Positions 1-10,904 of a stretch of DNA of 64,000 nt are shown here, one piece after another (the stretch's first letter is position 1; every line of letters begins with the position of its first letter). The notes beneath the pieces were generated by a model. The model saw only the letters and a program-made list of their open reading frames with translations, was not told where the DNA came from and did not search any database. Where the stretch lies: positions 275,447,403 to 275,511,402 of the forward strand of contig OZ005648.1 in assembly GCA_963930645.1 (NCBI GenBank). The letters run 5' to 3'. The translations under genes were made by a program, and so were the position numbers. This DNA is from Salticus scenicus (Eukaryota > Arthropoda > Arachnida > Araneae > Salticidae).

Positions 1-796
1 AAACTTGGTATTCTAAATGTGTATCATATAGGTATGCTACAGTAAGCTTTTCGTTAAGATCAAGCAAATGGTTTGTGTACAGGGACAATCAAGATAATTC
101 AAATACATTACGTCTATGGGGGAAATTACAGGTAAGTAGAGTTTAACGTCTATAGACTGAACAGGGGAGCAGCCCCCGCTCACCGCTCGAAGAGCGGTGT
201 TGAGCGCTTCCAGAACCGAAGTTCACGTGGGCTGTCCCGAGAAGAACCCCTACAGACCTGCCTGACGTTTATTTAAAAAGCAAGAGGGTTTTACATAGGC
301 ATCGCCAGGCATGAAGCCTTACCGCGACAAGGGGCGATGGAAAACAACATAGAAAGAGTACATGGTCATAGCTTGGCTGAAAGCCACCTCGTGACATTGG
401 GCGATGATAATTTTAGATGGATTGTGCCAGGCCCTTAAGGCCTCTCGCGACAGACGGCACAAATGAGTTGTCACAACTCTTGATGTGTACTAGGGAGTTC
501 AAATTTGACTAGAATAGTCCAGATGGTACAATTGGATGAAAACATGGGTGACAGTATTGCAGAACAACTGTGCAGAAAACTAATTTTGCAGGGTAATTTG
601 GGTAACAGAGGAGAGAATGAGAGAGTTAGGATTGTTGCTAATTTAAACTATAGAGTTTACTTAGTTTTTAAGAGAGGTTTTAGTAAGAGGCTTCCTTGCA
701 AACAGATTTTTGTTTTGGTGAAGGGTATTTTGAAAAAGGGTGGGAGGATAAGTAGCTTCATTTGGGAAGAAGATTAGCTGCCAGTGGGAATAGTTA
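1..796 (-). other. probable 3' UTR and 3' flank of the non-LTR retrotransposon
   Basis: This stretch follows the ORF2 stop at 797 when read on the minus strand, so at least its right part should be the element's 3' UTR. It is clearly richer in G+C than the DNA beyond 7300. A minus-strand AATAAA-like string lies near 270-280. A G/C-rich hairpin (CCGCTC ... GAGCGG) sits at about 178-200. A plus-strand frame at 505-777 is open for 90 codons but resembles nothing I know and is probably chance. I could not find a poly(A) tail or target duplication, so the true 3' end is unplaced and may lie outside the window. Confidence 0.45.
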
Positions 797-3700
797 TTAA
801 TCAGTCAAATTGGTTATGTCCATTAAGAGGGAGTAAATATTATTTAGTTTTTTAATTAACAGTTTTCTGGTTAAGATATTTTCAAGCCAATTATTTGGTC
901 TTGGAGAGGGATTTCTGAAATGGAACTGTTGAGTTAGGGGGCAAGAGAAATAATAATGTTCGGGAGTTCCCTCCTCACCGCAGGGACACAGGGGAGAGCG
1001 TCGACGATGAAACTTGAAGAGGTAGGATTGAAAGGGGCCATGGCCTGTTAAGAAAGCCGTTATGGGAGGAGTTAGAGTCCATGAATTTGTTGAAACCTGT
1101 GGGATTAGGGAGAAGGTATATCTACCCTTCTCGGAATTTCGCCACAGGTCTTGCCATTTTAAAATGAAGATTTGTTTCAGTTTTAATTTTACGTAGGAGG
1201 GAGGGGCAGGAGGAGATGGTTCTTTTACTGGGAATTCTGTGGCTTCTTTGGCCAGGGAATCAGCAAGTTCATTACCGACTACTCCCCTGTGGGCAGAAAC
1301 GTGATCCAGGGTACAGTTAAGGTTAGGGTTCATTAGAATTTCTTTTATTTCCAGGACTTGTGGGTGTCTGTTCCGATGGCGAGCAATGGCGAGCAGGCTC
1401 GAAAGACTATCACTATAAACACTTAGTTGTTGTTGTTGATTATGATTTACGACCGCCCAGTCTAGGGCTTTTTTAATTGCGTAGAGTTCTTCTTGGAATA
1501 CTGAGTTGTAGTCCTCGAGCCTACCCGCTCACCGATAGGCTTCGCTGTCGCCTTCAAGAACACAGAAAGCTGAGGCAACTCCAGCCTCGGTCTTAAAGCC
1601 ATCCGTGTAGACCGCCACCGGGACAGAAGGTGAGAAGCTATTTTTTGAACAGTTTGTTATTAGAGGAGCTACATCCAAACCTGGGTGAATTGCCCAACTG
1701 CAGGTCAGGGGCTGGATGGGAGTTTGGGGAAAGACTATGTTAGTCAGCTCTTGGTCGTTTAGTTGTAGGATTTTAGTTTTAGTATAGGTTTGGGCGACCT
1801 GCAAGTGGGCATGGGGAATCCCAGTGATAACGGTGAGGGCATCAGTGGAGATGGTTTTATACCCTCTTGCAATTTGCAGGAGGAAAGGGCGTTGAGCGGA
1901 GTCAAGCGAAGCTCTGGCGTCAGATCTTAAGTCACCTCCCTAGATGCCTGCCCCATAAGTTATTATTTTTTCAATTATTGTTTGATACCATATTTTAAGG
2001 AGAGAGGTGGAGATACCCCACCTCTTTCCTACCATCTTAGTTGAGTTGTGGTAATGACTTAGTGTTTTGAGTTTAAGGTCCTTTACATGGGGCAGCCAGT
2101 TGAGGTGTCTGTCGAAGGTTATTCCCAGAAGCTTCATGTGATCAACATGCTGGACACTGATACCATCAATCCGCATCTTGGGATTTCTCTTTTTTAGGGA
2201 TCTGGGGAAAGCCAAAGTTAGGGCCTTGGTTTTAGATGGTGAGAGTTTGAGGTCAAACTCTTTAAGGAGCCTGCTAAATAAGGAGAGTGCTTCCTGGGCC
2301 TGGTCCTTCAGATTCTTCCTGATACGGCCCGTGAGAATCAGGGTGAAGTCGTCCGCATAAGCGAATGTCGTAAAGCCCTCAGAGTTCATGCGCTTTAGCA
2401 AGCCGTCAGCTATGAGATTCCAGAGAATCTGGCCGAGGCACGAGCCCTGGGGGCAGCCTTTAGTTTGGGGAAATTCTGTGTTTCCCTCGCCCCAGTTAAT
2501 GATGATTTTCCTTTTTGAAAGGTAGGAGCGAATAACTCCAGCCAGGTTCCCCGGGCAGTTGAGTTCCTGTAGTGCTTTGTGAATATGGGGCCACTCTACA
2601 TTATCAAAAGCACCCTTAATGTCCAAAGAGATGATGGTGGTGTATCTAGAGGCATTACAGCTTACGGCGCAGGAATCTTTAATGGCTTGTAAGACATGTT
2701 CGCATGATCTGCCCTCTCTGAACCCAAATTGGTTTGGATGGAGAAGTTGGTTTGTTTCTAGGTGATAGTTAAGCCGGGTTACGATTAATTTCTCGAGCAG
2801 TTTTCCTAGGGTAGGAAGGAGGCAGATCGGTCTATAAGATGTGGGCTCAGAGGGGAGTTTCCCTTGCCTCAAGAAATACACCACCTCACCTCTCCGGAGA
2901 ATTTCTGGGAAATAATTTAGTCTGCGGCATTGATTGGTCCATAGTAGGAATATTTGTGGGATAGTGCTATGAATGTTTCGTAAGATTTTAAAATCAATGT
3001 TATCTGGACCTGGTGCTTTATTAATGTTGAAGCTGTAAAGAGTGGATTTAATCTTCGACTCCGTGAAGGGAACATCCGAGGGAGCCGAGAAGGAAGGTTC
3101 TTGAAATAGTGGGTATTATGTTTTGGGGAATAGAGTGCTAGTTAGGAATTCCAGGTTGTTGCGCTTGGAGGAAAGAGCTGGAGGTCTTTCTAGTTTCAAC
3201 TTTGTGGGGGTGAAAAACTTGCTACTATAGAATTTTTGAGCGGTGCCGAATAATTGTGTTTGAGTGGAGCAAAATTTTTTCCATGCGTTGTGTTTAGTGG
3301 AATTGATTTGTTTTTTGAAGTTGGCCGAATGCTGTTTGATTTTTAGTTTATGTTGTGGCATAAGTGTGGGGTCTAGGTATTTTAACTGTCTTTTCATTGC
3401 TGTCAATTTGTTACGCATGGTGCGGAGCTGGGGAGTCCAGAAGGTATAGGTGAAGCGACGTCCCGACTTTTTCAGCCTGAAAGCCGAAGTGGCAGCAGAT
3501 TGAATAGCGGCTATGAAATTTGATGTGAAGTTTTCTAGTTGGTTAGTGTCCTTTATTGAGCTTAAGTTTTCCAATAGGGGGTGAGCGAGGTTTAACATTA
3601 ATTTATTGAATTTATTAAAGTTTCCGCGTTTGGTTGCGAAACGTTTTGATTGGGTTATGGAGGGTTTAGAGTTAAGGGAGAAGGTGATATAGTTGTGATC

Positions 3701-4404
3701 GGAGTTATTAAAGATGTCCAGGACTGTCCAGTCATTCACCCTGGCATAGGTCTTGGGGTTACACAATGTGAAGTCCGGCCAGCCCTGGGCATCGCGCTTT
3801 TGGAAGGTTGGTGCTGAATTCTCTATGTTAGCCATGCAGATGTTGTTGGACGCGATGAATTCAATGAAGCTGCGACCTCTGATGTCCTCAGTGGGTGAGC
3901 ACCATAGGGGGAGTTAGCATTGAGGTCGCAGCCGCAGACAAAAAGTGTACGTTGAGAGATTAAGTGCTGCCACTCCAAAAGACAAGCCTCAAAGTCCGCA
4001 GACGGGGCGGCGTAGGCACTTCCAAGGGTCAGTTCACCCTCCCTCGTGGTTAGTGTAATGAAAACACAATGTACCCCAGTTAAAAGGTATGTGAAGTTTA
4101 GGTTGCTATTTGTGATTATGATGTGTGCTGTACTGTTTTTTGAGCTGAAACTAACCCAGGAAGAAGGGAAACCATACAGACCACTCCCAACGGTGCAGTA
4201 GGCATCCTGCAACAACCCGATATCTATAGAATTTTTCTCCATGAAATCCCGGGCCGTCGAGTTTGCCGCCTTGCACCCGTTGAGGTTGATCTGCATGAAT
4301 TTTAAACTGTTGAAATTGTCTGGGGATGACGAATCAGGAGAGGATGTAGACTCTTGGGAAGGAGAGGAGAGAACTTTGGGTTTTTTCTTTCTTGATTTTG
4401 CCAT
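797..4404 (-). pseudogene. ORF2 (endonuclease/reverse transcriptase/RNase H) of an R1/LOA-type non-LTR retrotransposon, broken
   Basis: The ~1,200-codon frame encodes the replication protein of a non-LTR retrotransposon. An APE-type endonuclease comes first (start MAKSRKKKPK, then MQINLNGCKAA, GLLQDAY, CGCDLNANSP and SDHNYITFSL). Reverse transcriptase follows (NKAPGPDN, FGFREGRSCEHV, KGCPQGSCLG, FAYADDFTLIL with catalytic YADD). RNase H is next (VAVYTDGFKTE, EELYAIKKAL, VYSDSLSSL, VSAHRGVVGNELAD), and a C-terminal Cys/His cluster (CPCGEEGTPEH...C) ends it. RNase H plus R1-like RT points to the LOA branch. Lesions: one base is missing in the G-run at 3907-3911, which shifts frame, and in-frame stops lie at 3116-3118 (TAA), 1940-1942 (TAG) and 1529-1531 (TGA); the last two look like TGG mutations. 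The endonuclease has Asp where the usual Glu of the QEP motif is expected. The clade call is an inference. Confidence 0.9.
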
Positions 4405-4482
4405 TTAAGAGAGAGAAAAGAGAAAAAAAAAAAAAAAAAAGAAAAGGGGGGCAAAGAGGGGCAAAGAGGGAAATGAAATGAT

Positions 4483-6150
4483 TTACCCTTGTACTCCTTG
4501 AGCTTCTTGAGTTTGACCGAAAGGACACGATGGCATAAGATACCGCTGGTTGCCTTCATTGTAACAGTTTGGTGCTAGGTTGGAGCTTCCTTCTCTGAAG
4601 AAGTTAGAGGATTGTCCCTGTTGGGAGGCATTCTGGTGTGGCATGAAGTGTGAGAAGGGGTTGAAGAGCCAGGGGAAGGGACCTGGAGGAGCTTGGAGAC
4701 TTGTTGACTGCCTGCTACGTTGCTGTCTGGAGTTTGAGTAGAAGTTAGATTGTCTAGTTGTGCTTGCATTTGCAGACTGTTGCATGCGGGGTGGTGGTTG
4801 GGTGTTTTTGGAGTCTGTAACATTGAACTTTTTATCCAGTGCTTCCCTGCACCTTCTATATTCCTCCTCGTGAACCGGGCAGGAAGGAGAGTATGCAGGA
4901 TGGTTCGAGTTGAGGGGGCGAATGCCCTTGTTTGCGTTCTTTAGGTTTACCCTGGCACAGTTTATACAGCTGGGCTGTTCCTGGCAGTTGTTGTTACGAT
5001 GCTTTTGGGCACAGTGTGAGCAATAAAGTTCCTGATCACAGTGTGATGGGGTGTGCTCAAAACTTTGGCAAGTTGAACAGCGGGAAACCTGTGTATGTGG
5101 CTTTATCATACACCGCATTAGGCCTAGTTGTAGAAATTTGAGTTTTATTATGGCTTCAGCGATGGGAAGTGGTGCTTGGAAGATGCAGTTGTTAAGTCCC
5201 TGCACCTTTGAAGGAGACCGTCTGATGAGCTTTAGTGCGGAATTAGTGGATTGTGTAATGTAGCCCAGATCTTGTAGCTCTGATTTGATTGCATCTTCGG
5301 ACAGCTCTTCTGGGACTCCCAGGACGATGAACCTTAGTTGTGGGCTTGGCTTCGTCTTGAAAGTGAGATTTTCTGTGAGGGCTTGGTTGCTTGAATAATC
5401 CTGGATCAGGGTTTGCGCTTCTTCCTTGGTATTGCAGATGATATCCAAGGAGCGTCTGTAGGTGTTGTATTTTATTATTTTAGCTGCCGTTGCAACTGTT
5501 GTGTTTCGCATGAGCTTTAAGATTTCAAATCCACTTAGTGTAGAGTCCTTGGATGTGATGTATACGGTGCTTTGTGTTTTGTTATAAACGTTGAGGGCTT
5601 TGGAATTGTTGCTGTACGACGTTAATTGGGGAGGGCGGCTGGTTGGAGTGGTGTGATAGTGTACTGAATGGTGAGCTTCTTCCAGAGATGGGAAGGCGGG
5701 GTCTGAGGCTGCGATGGGCTGTTCGTTGAGTGCCGGCTGTGCTGGGATAACGTTTTCATTAACTGGTTGTTGCTGTGTGGAAGAGGTTGAGGGAGAGTCG
5801 TTGGCTTGTGGGTGAATGTGTTTTGTGATTTTTCTAAGTATCTTGTCTTGCTGGGCTGAGATGTGGTCGAGTGTCTCATGGACTTGTTGTTGGTGGTTCT
5901 TTAGGATGTCCTGTAAGTTTAGCGTGTGTTGTGGTTGGGAATCTGGATCTTGGGAATTAGTTGATGTGCTGTTTTCTGCTTGCGATTGAATGCTGGTGGT
6001 TGGTGCTTCTTCTGTAGATGGTGGTTCCATGTTCGTGTAGGTTTTGAGTCTGGCCTTCTTGTGGATCGATCTTATTCGCAAGAAGGCTCTGTTGAGTAAG
6101 GCCAGGGGTGCTCTACTACCCTTGGCTCGGACTGTGGCTATAATTTCCAT
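4483..6150 (-). CDS. ORF1 (Gag-like RNA-binding protein) of the same non-LTR retrotransposon
   Basis: A 555-codon open frame lies 78 bases upstream of ORF2. It has a Ser/Thr/Gln-rich N-terminal half (~40-190), a folded middle (~195-350, including RFIVLGVPEELSEDAIKS, as in Gag-like zinc-knuckle-associated domains), then zinc knuckles: C358-X2-C361-X4-H366-X4-C371 and C377-X2-C380-X3-H384-X4-C389, with a further Cys pair at 395/398. In related elements this protein coats the element RNA. The frame is open from the Met at 6150. Sequence upstream in the same frame, back to a TGA, still looks protein-like (DFKEYKSIVAVTKAA), so the original start was probably further upstream, at 6402. The C-terminal ~130 residues are Asn/Gln/Ser-rich and low in complexity. 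Confidence 0.85.
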   Translation of the reverse strand: MEIIATVRAKGSRAPLALLNRAFLRIRSIHKKARLKTYTNMEPPSTEEAPTTSIQSQAENSTSTNSQDPDSQPQHTLNLQDILKNHQQQVHETLDHISAQQDKILRKITKHIHPQANDSPSTSSTQQQPVNENVIPAQPALNEQPIAASDPAFPSLEEAHHSVHYHTTPTSRPPQLTSYSNNSKALNVYNKTQSTVYITSKDSTLSGFEILKLMRNTTVATAAKIIKYNTYRRSLDIICNTKEEAQTLIQDYSSNQALTENLTFKTKPSPQLRFIVLGVPEELSEDAIKSELQDLGYITQSTNSALKLIRRSPSKVQGLNNCIFQAPLPIAEAIIKLKFLQLGLMRCMIKPHTQVSRCSTCQSFEHTPSHCDQELYCSHCAQKHRNNNCQEQPSCINCARVNLKNANKGIRPLNSNHPAYSPSCPVHEEEYRRCREALDKKFNVTDSKNTQPPPRMQQSANASTTRQSNFYSNSRQQRSRQSTSLQAPPGPFPWLFNPFSHFMPHQNASQQGQSSNFFREGSSNLAPNCYNEGNQRYLMPSCPFGQTQEAQGVQG

Positions 6151-6258
6151 TGCTGCCTTTGTGACAGCGACTATGGATTTGTATTCTTTAAAGTCTTCGC
6201 GCGGGTTAAATGAGTCCTTTGATGGGGGTGCTGTTGGTTTTCAGGAATTGTTGAGGAG

Positions 6259-6402
6259 TCATCTGTGAGATCTTCGATTTTTTCTTGCGATTCTTACGTG
6301 TTTGTGACCTTGTCGAACACCCTGATTTGAAGGAGTGGGTAGAGTTGTGAGATCCTCGTTGTTATCAAGCACTGCATCAAGTTCTTCTTCTGAATCCGTC
6401 AT
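6259..6402 (-). pseudogene. detached N-terminus of the non-LTR ORF1
   Basis: A 47-codon frame begins MTDSEEELDAVLDNNEDL and continues through a basic patch (KHVRIARKNRRSHR) before a TGA. An acidic start followed by a basic segment is usual for Gag-like ORF1 N-termini in R1-related elements. It lies just upstream of the large ORF1 frame but in another phase, so an indel plus a stop between about 6170 and 6260 probably separated it. It could instead be a small chance ORF. Confidence 0.5.
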
Positions 6403-7250
6403 CTTTCAATCTTACGGAGCAGAATGGCAGGTTTGAAGATAGTCTTGAAAAAGCCTTTTTGAGTTTTAGATTCTGGTATCTAAGGAATGGAGTGGGTGGG
6501 AAAGATTCTGATTTGAACTATTGAAGTGAATTCACGGAGGAGGCTCGCCGGAGCCCTCGTACCATACCATATTTGTGAGAGAGATTTAATAAAATAAAAA
6601 AAAAGGCAAGCAAAAACCAGGAGCCTAGACTCCCGAGAATAACTAAGAGAAAATGTTTTTAGATTTGAGAAAGTTTAGATTTGTTACCATCCGACTAGGG
6701 CTTTAGAGAAAAAAAAATCAGAGGGGGGAGACCCAAGTGGTTAAGGAACAAACCCGACACAACGCTACAAGCAACAAAACAAAAAAAAAAAAAAAGGGAG
6801 GGGGAGGGGGGAGCGATGGCGAACACCAACAGCTACGAGGACAGTAAACTTCGAACGGTAGAAAATGGATGGGAGCCTAGGGGGTGGGGCAGACCAAAGA
6901 CATTGGTTGGAGAACTAACGTGGTGGGGCAGGGGGAAGAAAAGACTCCCGAAGCCCCATAAACCGAAGAGGGGGTGCCTTGCGCGCCGGGGAGAAGGTTG
7001 AAAATTTTGAGTCACTGGTGGTGTGCCTAGGGGTGGGGCAGCCTGGGTGTTTATCCAAAGCACTATTGAATTGTATGAGGTTGATTGGAGTTGAAGGTAT
7101 AGTACCAAAGGCGAAGTTTGGAAGGGGACACGGTGCAAGTAAGCCCAGGGGGTGGGGCAGAGGAAGTTATCCTCGAGGGTGGGGCAGGAAGGTGCTGCAA
7201 GTCCATAATAGGAAATGGAAGGAGCCCGGTGAGTTCTAAAAGCAAAAAGG
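6403..7250 (-). promoter_or_regulatory. 5' UTR / candidate internal promoter with five GGGTGGGGCAG motifs
   Basis: The region upstream of ORF1 contains five near-identical G-rich motifs: GGGGTGGGGCAG at 6881-6892, GGTGGGGCAG at 6922-6931, GGGTGGGGCAG at 7031-7041, GGTGGGGCAG at 7151-7160 and GGGTGGGGCAG at 7177-7187. They are irregularly spaced within ~310 bp, and the rest of the sequence is not tandem. On the element's sense (minus) strand they read CTGCCCCACCC, like GC-box/KLF-type sites. Non-LTR elements carry their promoter inside the 5' UTR, so a regulatory role is a reasonable inference, but none is shown. A-rich runs lie at 6598-6604 and 6780-6795. G+C drops sharply after about 7300, which may mark the element's 5' end. 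Confidence 0.5.
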
Positions 7251-8124
7251 AAAAGGGGAAGAGAACGGGATGGGCAGCTTAAGGGGTGAGGAAGAGGAGA
7301 GGCCTAACTTGATGTTTTTTAAAAAAAAATTGTTTTGCTGGCACAAATTAATTAATTTACTGTTGAGAGAACAGGAAAAAAAAACTTTAAGATTTTTTTC
7401 TAAGTTCAGTAATTTATTAATATTTAAAATTAAATTAAATATTACATTAAATTTACTTTTAATGAGATAGACTATTAATTTAATATTGTATATTGCGATA
7501 AAAAGTAAATTAAATAAACAATATTTACATAATTAAATTGATTAAAAAAAAAGTCCAAAAGGAATTATAGCCAAACAGAAATTGGGCCAAGACAAACATA
7601 AGTAAAAATATAGAAATACAGTAGTTGGATCAAATTCTAACCACTATTAAACAAAGTTGAGATTAAATCTGGAAATATTAAATTTTAATTGGAGTGATTG
7701 AGAAAAACTGTTCCAAACTATTACGTGACTGGCTAATTAAAAGGAAGGCTCTACGCTTAGAAACTTAGGGAAGGGGCCAAAAAAGGAAGACTTAGCTTTG
7801 ATGCAGAATAATAGTTGTTTTTATTAAACGTTTAATTAAAAGTGGCGACAAAATAAAGTTATTAAATGTTTATTTGGTTTTAAATTAAATTTGCGTAATA
7901 AAGCAAGTTTGATAGGATTTGAAGTCTTCTAAAAACCCAGATGAATGACCAGCCCAAGAGAGAGTAATTAAGATTTAAGAATTAACAACTGGGATTAATT
8001 ATTTACGTTGGAATGCTGGGATTAATTTTAGGTAGCAGTTAAAGGAACCAAGGAGAAAATAAAAGGCCAGGCCTTAATTTGCATATTAGGCGCTCGAGCA
8101 CCCCCGAGAATGCCATCATGGAAG
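7251..8124. other. AT-rich stretch, no gene seen
   Basis: AT-rich sequence with many TTAAT runs lies between the retrotransposon 5' UTR and the hAT-like element. No frame of note, repeat array or recognisable element end was found. A short G/C-rich patch (8088-8132) flanks the next element and supplies its target duplication. Confidence 0.5.
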
Positions 8125-8910
8125 GAGCGGAGCTAGTGCTGGACGATATCAGAAATTAAATATCGCGATATATCACCAAGTTAATATCGATATTATGTGA
8201 TATATTGCGATATTTCTTTCAAGATAGGAAAAAATAGATATTTGTTATTTTTTAAAGACATATGCACACGAATTTTAAAGTATACAAGTATAAAGTGTTT
8301 TCCATGTATTTTCTGGTATATTACTACCATAACTTTATCATTAAAAAAAAAAAAAAAAAATGCATAAAAAGTGAATCAATATTTTGTGTTTCTTATAACT
8401 TATACTGTTGCTTTTTAGTATACCTCTGTATAGTTTGTCCTCTATTCTTCCCATTTTAAGCTTTAATTATTTTAAAATCATATTTTAACACAGCTAATAT
8501 GCGATCTGTGTTTTATTTGTACCAAGCATATCAAAATTCATAATTCTACTAAAAATAAAGCTTAATACAAATTGTCTTAAGATGTAGGTATTAAATAAAA
8601 AGGAAAATCATTCTAAATAGTTAAGAATTGCCATTGGATACACCTTTTTTGGTCGTAGAGAGTAATATTTTTTACTTAAAACTCTTATATGCATCCTAAA
8701 TGTCAGTTACTTGTCATTTTTATTTTTGTATCTGCTTACCAAATCATTACAATATTTTTTAAATGTATATGTGTTCAATTCACATTCGTAATAGTTTCAT
8801 TATATATATATATACATTGTCAGTATAAAAATTATATTATTTAAAGAAAATTATGTTAAAGTTTCATTTTGTTACTTAAAGTAACTCATTTTGCAATTAC
8901 GTGTACGGCT

Positions 8911-8960
8911 TAAAAAAAAAAAAAAAAAAAAAAAAGAAAGAAAGAAAGAAAGAAAAGGAA
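8911..8960 (+). repeat. poly(A)/(GAAA)n tract
   Basis: About two dozen A residues run into five or so GAAA units and further A/G-rich sequence. It is a simple repeat. Confidence 0.9.
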
Positions 8961-9081
8961 AGAGAAAAAATAAATGCTACATAAAAAAAGTAATAAACTA
9001 TCCAATATTATATAATTTAATAAAGAAACTGTCACTGTAAAATTACTGAAGATAAAACTTTATTTTACATCAGTCAGATAG

Positions 9082-9535
9082 CACCCTTTCTCCCTTCCCA
9101 TGTTTTCCAATGGGATTTTTGTCGCGTCGTTTTATAAAAATATTTTATTAAAAAATGAACTTTTTCGAATTCTGTTTTTTTTTAATATTACTCTTTGAAC
9201 AGGTCGTCTTTTAGCTTAAATTCTGTTTTTTAAATATTACTCTTTGAACAGGTCGTCTTTTAGCTTAGTGAACAATTTTTCGAAAAAATAAATTTAAATA
9301 TTTTACTTAGAGATCCACACTTAGAGTCTTAATTAAGAGACTTAATTTACTTATTGAAATAAAATATTTAAATTATTTTTTTCGAAAAATTGTTCACCAA
9401 GCTAAAAGGCGACCCGTTCAAAGAGTAATATTCAAAAAACAGAATTCGAAAAACTTCATTTTTGAATGAGATATTTTTATAAAACGAAGCAACGAAAATC
9501 CCATTCGATAACATGGGAAAGGAGAAAGGGACTGA
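9082..9535. repeat. fold-back element with ~210-bp inverted arms
   Basis: The sequence from CCCTTTCTCCC on the left is matched by the reverse complement of the sequence ending in GGAGAAAGGG on the right, with the centre near 9337 (TCTTAATTAAGA). The arms include TTTTCGAATTCTG and GCTT(A/G)GTGAACAATTTTTCG. The left arm carries an extra ~51-bp tandem duplication (about 9168-9218 and 9219-9267, including TCTTTGAACAGGTCGTC) that the right arm lacks, so the duplication arose after the palindrome. It is probably a MITE. A TACATCAGT match outside both arms suggests the termini extend slightly further. Confidence 0.8.
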
Positions 9536-9548
9536 TGTACAACCCAAA

Positions 9549-9927
9549 CAGTGATGCCAGATGGTCGAAAATTATTTCCCCAAACAGATCTTCAAATTTC
9601 CCCAATTCAGGAGGTTCTTTTCGAAAAAATCCCCAATTTGATTTCTACTAAAAAAGGGGAAATAAAAAGTTTTTCAAAAAAAATATCAAGCAGATTTTTG
9701 TGTGATAAAAATTCAGATTTTTCCCCAAAAGAAGGCAATTAAAAAAAAAAGAAAGTCTCCAGTCGTAGGGATAAATCGTTACGTTATCAACATTGACAGA
9801 GTTGAAGAACTCCCCAGATTTGTCCCCAAAAATTTTAGAATTCCCCAAAAAAGTCCCCACAAACATTTGGTCCAAAAGCCTCAAAAATCCCCAAAATGGG
9901 GACAAAATCCCCAATCTGGCATCACTG
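9549..9927. mobile_element. complete hAT-type MITE, CAGTGATGCCAGAT ends
   Basis: Both ends carry a perfect 14-bp inverted repeat, CAGTGATGCCAGAT. Flanks are AACCCAAA (9541-9548) and AGCCCAAA (9928-9935), an 8-bp target duplication with one mismatch. Inside are repeated CCCCAAA/CCCCAATT words near both ends. No coding capacity for a transposase is visible; open frames on both strands here are chance. It is nested inside the larger hAT-like copy. Confidence 0.9.
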
Positions 9928-10210
9928 AGCCCAAAGCGAGTCAAACACATGTCGCATCTTATTGGCCAGAAGATATGGATACTTTGAAATAAACCAATAT
10001 CAATGAACCAATAGCAGGAAATGAGCTAAAAGAAAAGATATCGTTTTCATTCGTCATACTCATAATAAGCGTTTGTTTTTATATCGCCTGTCTGCGGTAT
10101 TACACCTACGATCCACGAGCGATGATGTGCAATATTATCAAAGAACTTATACTAACGGTAGTATAAATTCTTTCATATTATCGTTTAGAGCCAGGGAAAT
10201 GCATGAATGT

Positions 10211-10290
10211 AGAATGAGAAGTCAATATACTCTAAGAAGTCGATATACTCTAAGAAGTCGATATACTATGGGAAGTCGATATACTGTGAT
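10211..10290 (+). repeat. ~18-bp minisatellite
   Basis: Four tandem copies of roughly GAAGTCGATATACTCTAA (AGTCAATATACT, AGTCGATATACT three times) with small differences. The array sits within a 74-codon open frame that is otherwise unremarkable. Confidence 0.8.
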
Positions 10291-10904
10291 AGTTTAATTT
10301 TCCTGATGAATATCATTGACTTTTTGTTTTTGGACAGTGATATTTTCAAGAAAGTAGATACATTGTGGTATGGAAAGAGAGGATTGGAGAGGAAGGATTG
10401 TTTGGGGTTGGGAGTTTTAGTCAGTGAGTAATAGCAGGGGAAAAAGGGGGTTGCATTAGTATAAGCTATTCAGGTCTCTTTTTTTTTCGGGCTTTGCTTG
10501 GCGCGCGGTGATGCAGGTTTGTGGCGCGCACAAGAGGTTGCGTCACTTCCGCTAGCCAAACGGTTTGTTTGTTTTTTTAGAAAACACTGTGAATAAGCTA
10601 TTCGGCGTTCTCTTTATTCCGAGCGTGGTGACTGGTGATAGGTGCTAGTGAGGAACATTATTTATCGGCGCTTCGAGCGATCGCTGAGTTTGCGCTAAAG
10701 AAATATCGTTAGAGGGATATATCAGCAGAGCTAGATCTTTAATATCGTTATTGCGATATTTAAAAAATATTGATACTTGGGGATATATTGATAAATACTC
10801 CAGCCCTAGAGCGGACACCCCTAAAAAACTGGGTGAGCATGCTCCATGACGACATCCGGGGATAGGCAAGTACCTGTACATGAAAACTTGTAACTTAAGG
10901 GCCC

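Larger units (their letters stand above)
8133..10808. mobile_element. decayed hAT-like DNA transposon with 7/8-matching target duplication
   Basis: The left end reads CTAGTGCTGGACGATAT and the reverse complement of the right end reads TAGGGCTGGAGTATTT, so GCTGGA inverted termini are shared. The flanks are GAGCGGAG (8125-8132) and GAGCGGAC (10809-10816), an 8-bp duplication with one mismatch, as expected for hAT. Both subterminal regions are dense in TATCG/CGATA words (8151-8215 and 10715-10800), a common arrangement for transposase binding. No transposase frame survives inside. The interior carries a large fold-back (9082-9535), a complete nested hAT MITE (9549-9927), a GAAA-rich tract and a small minisatellite. 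Confidence 0.6.

Noticed and set aside
505..777. 90-codon plus-strand gene at the window start
   Set aside because: It lies antisense in the probable 3' UTR of the non-LTR element and resembles no family.
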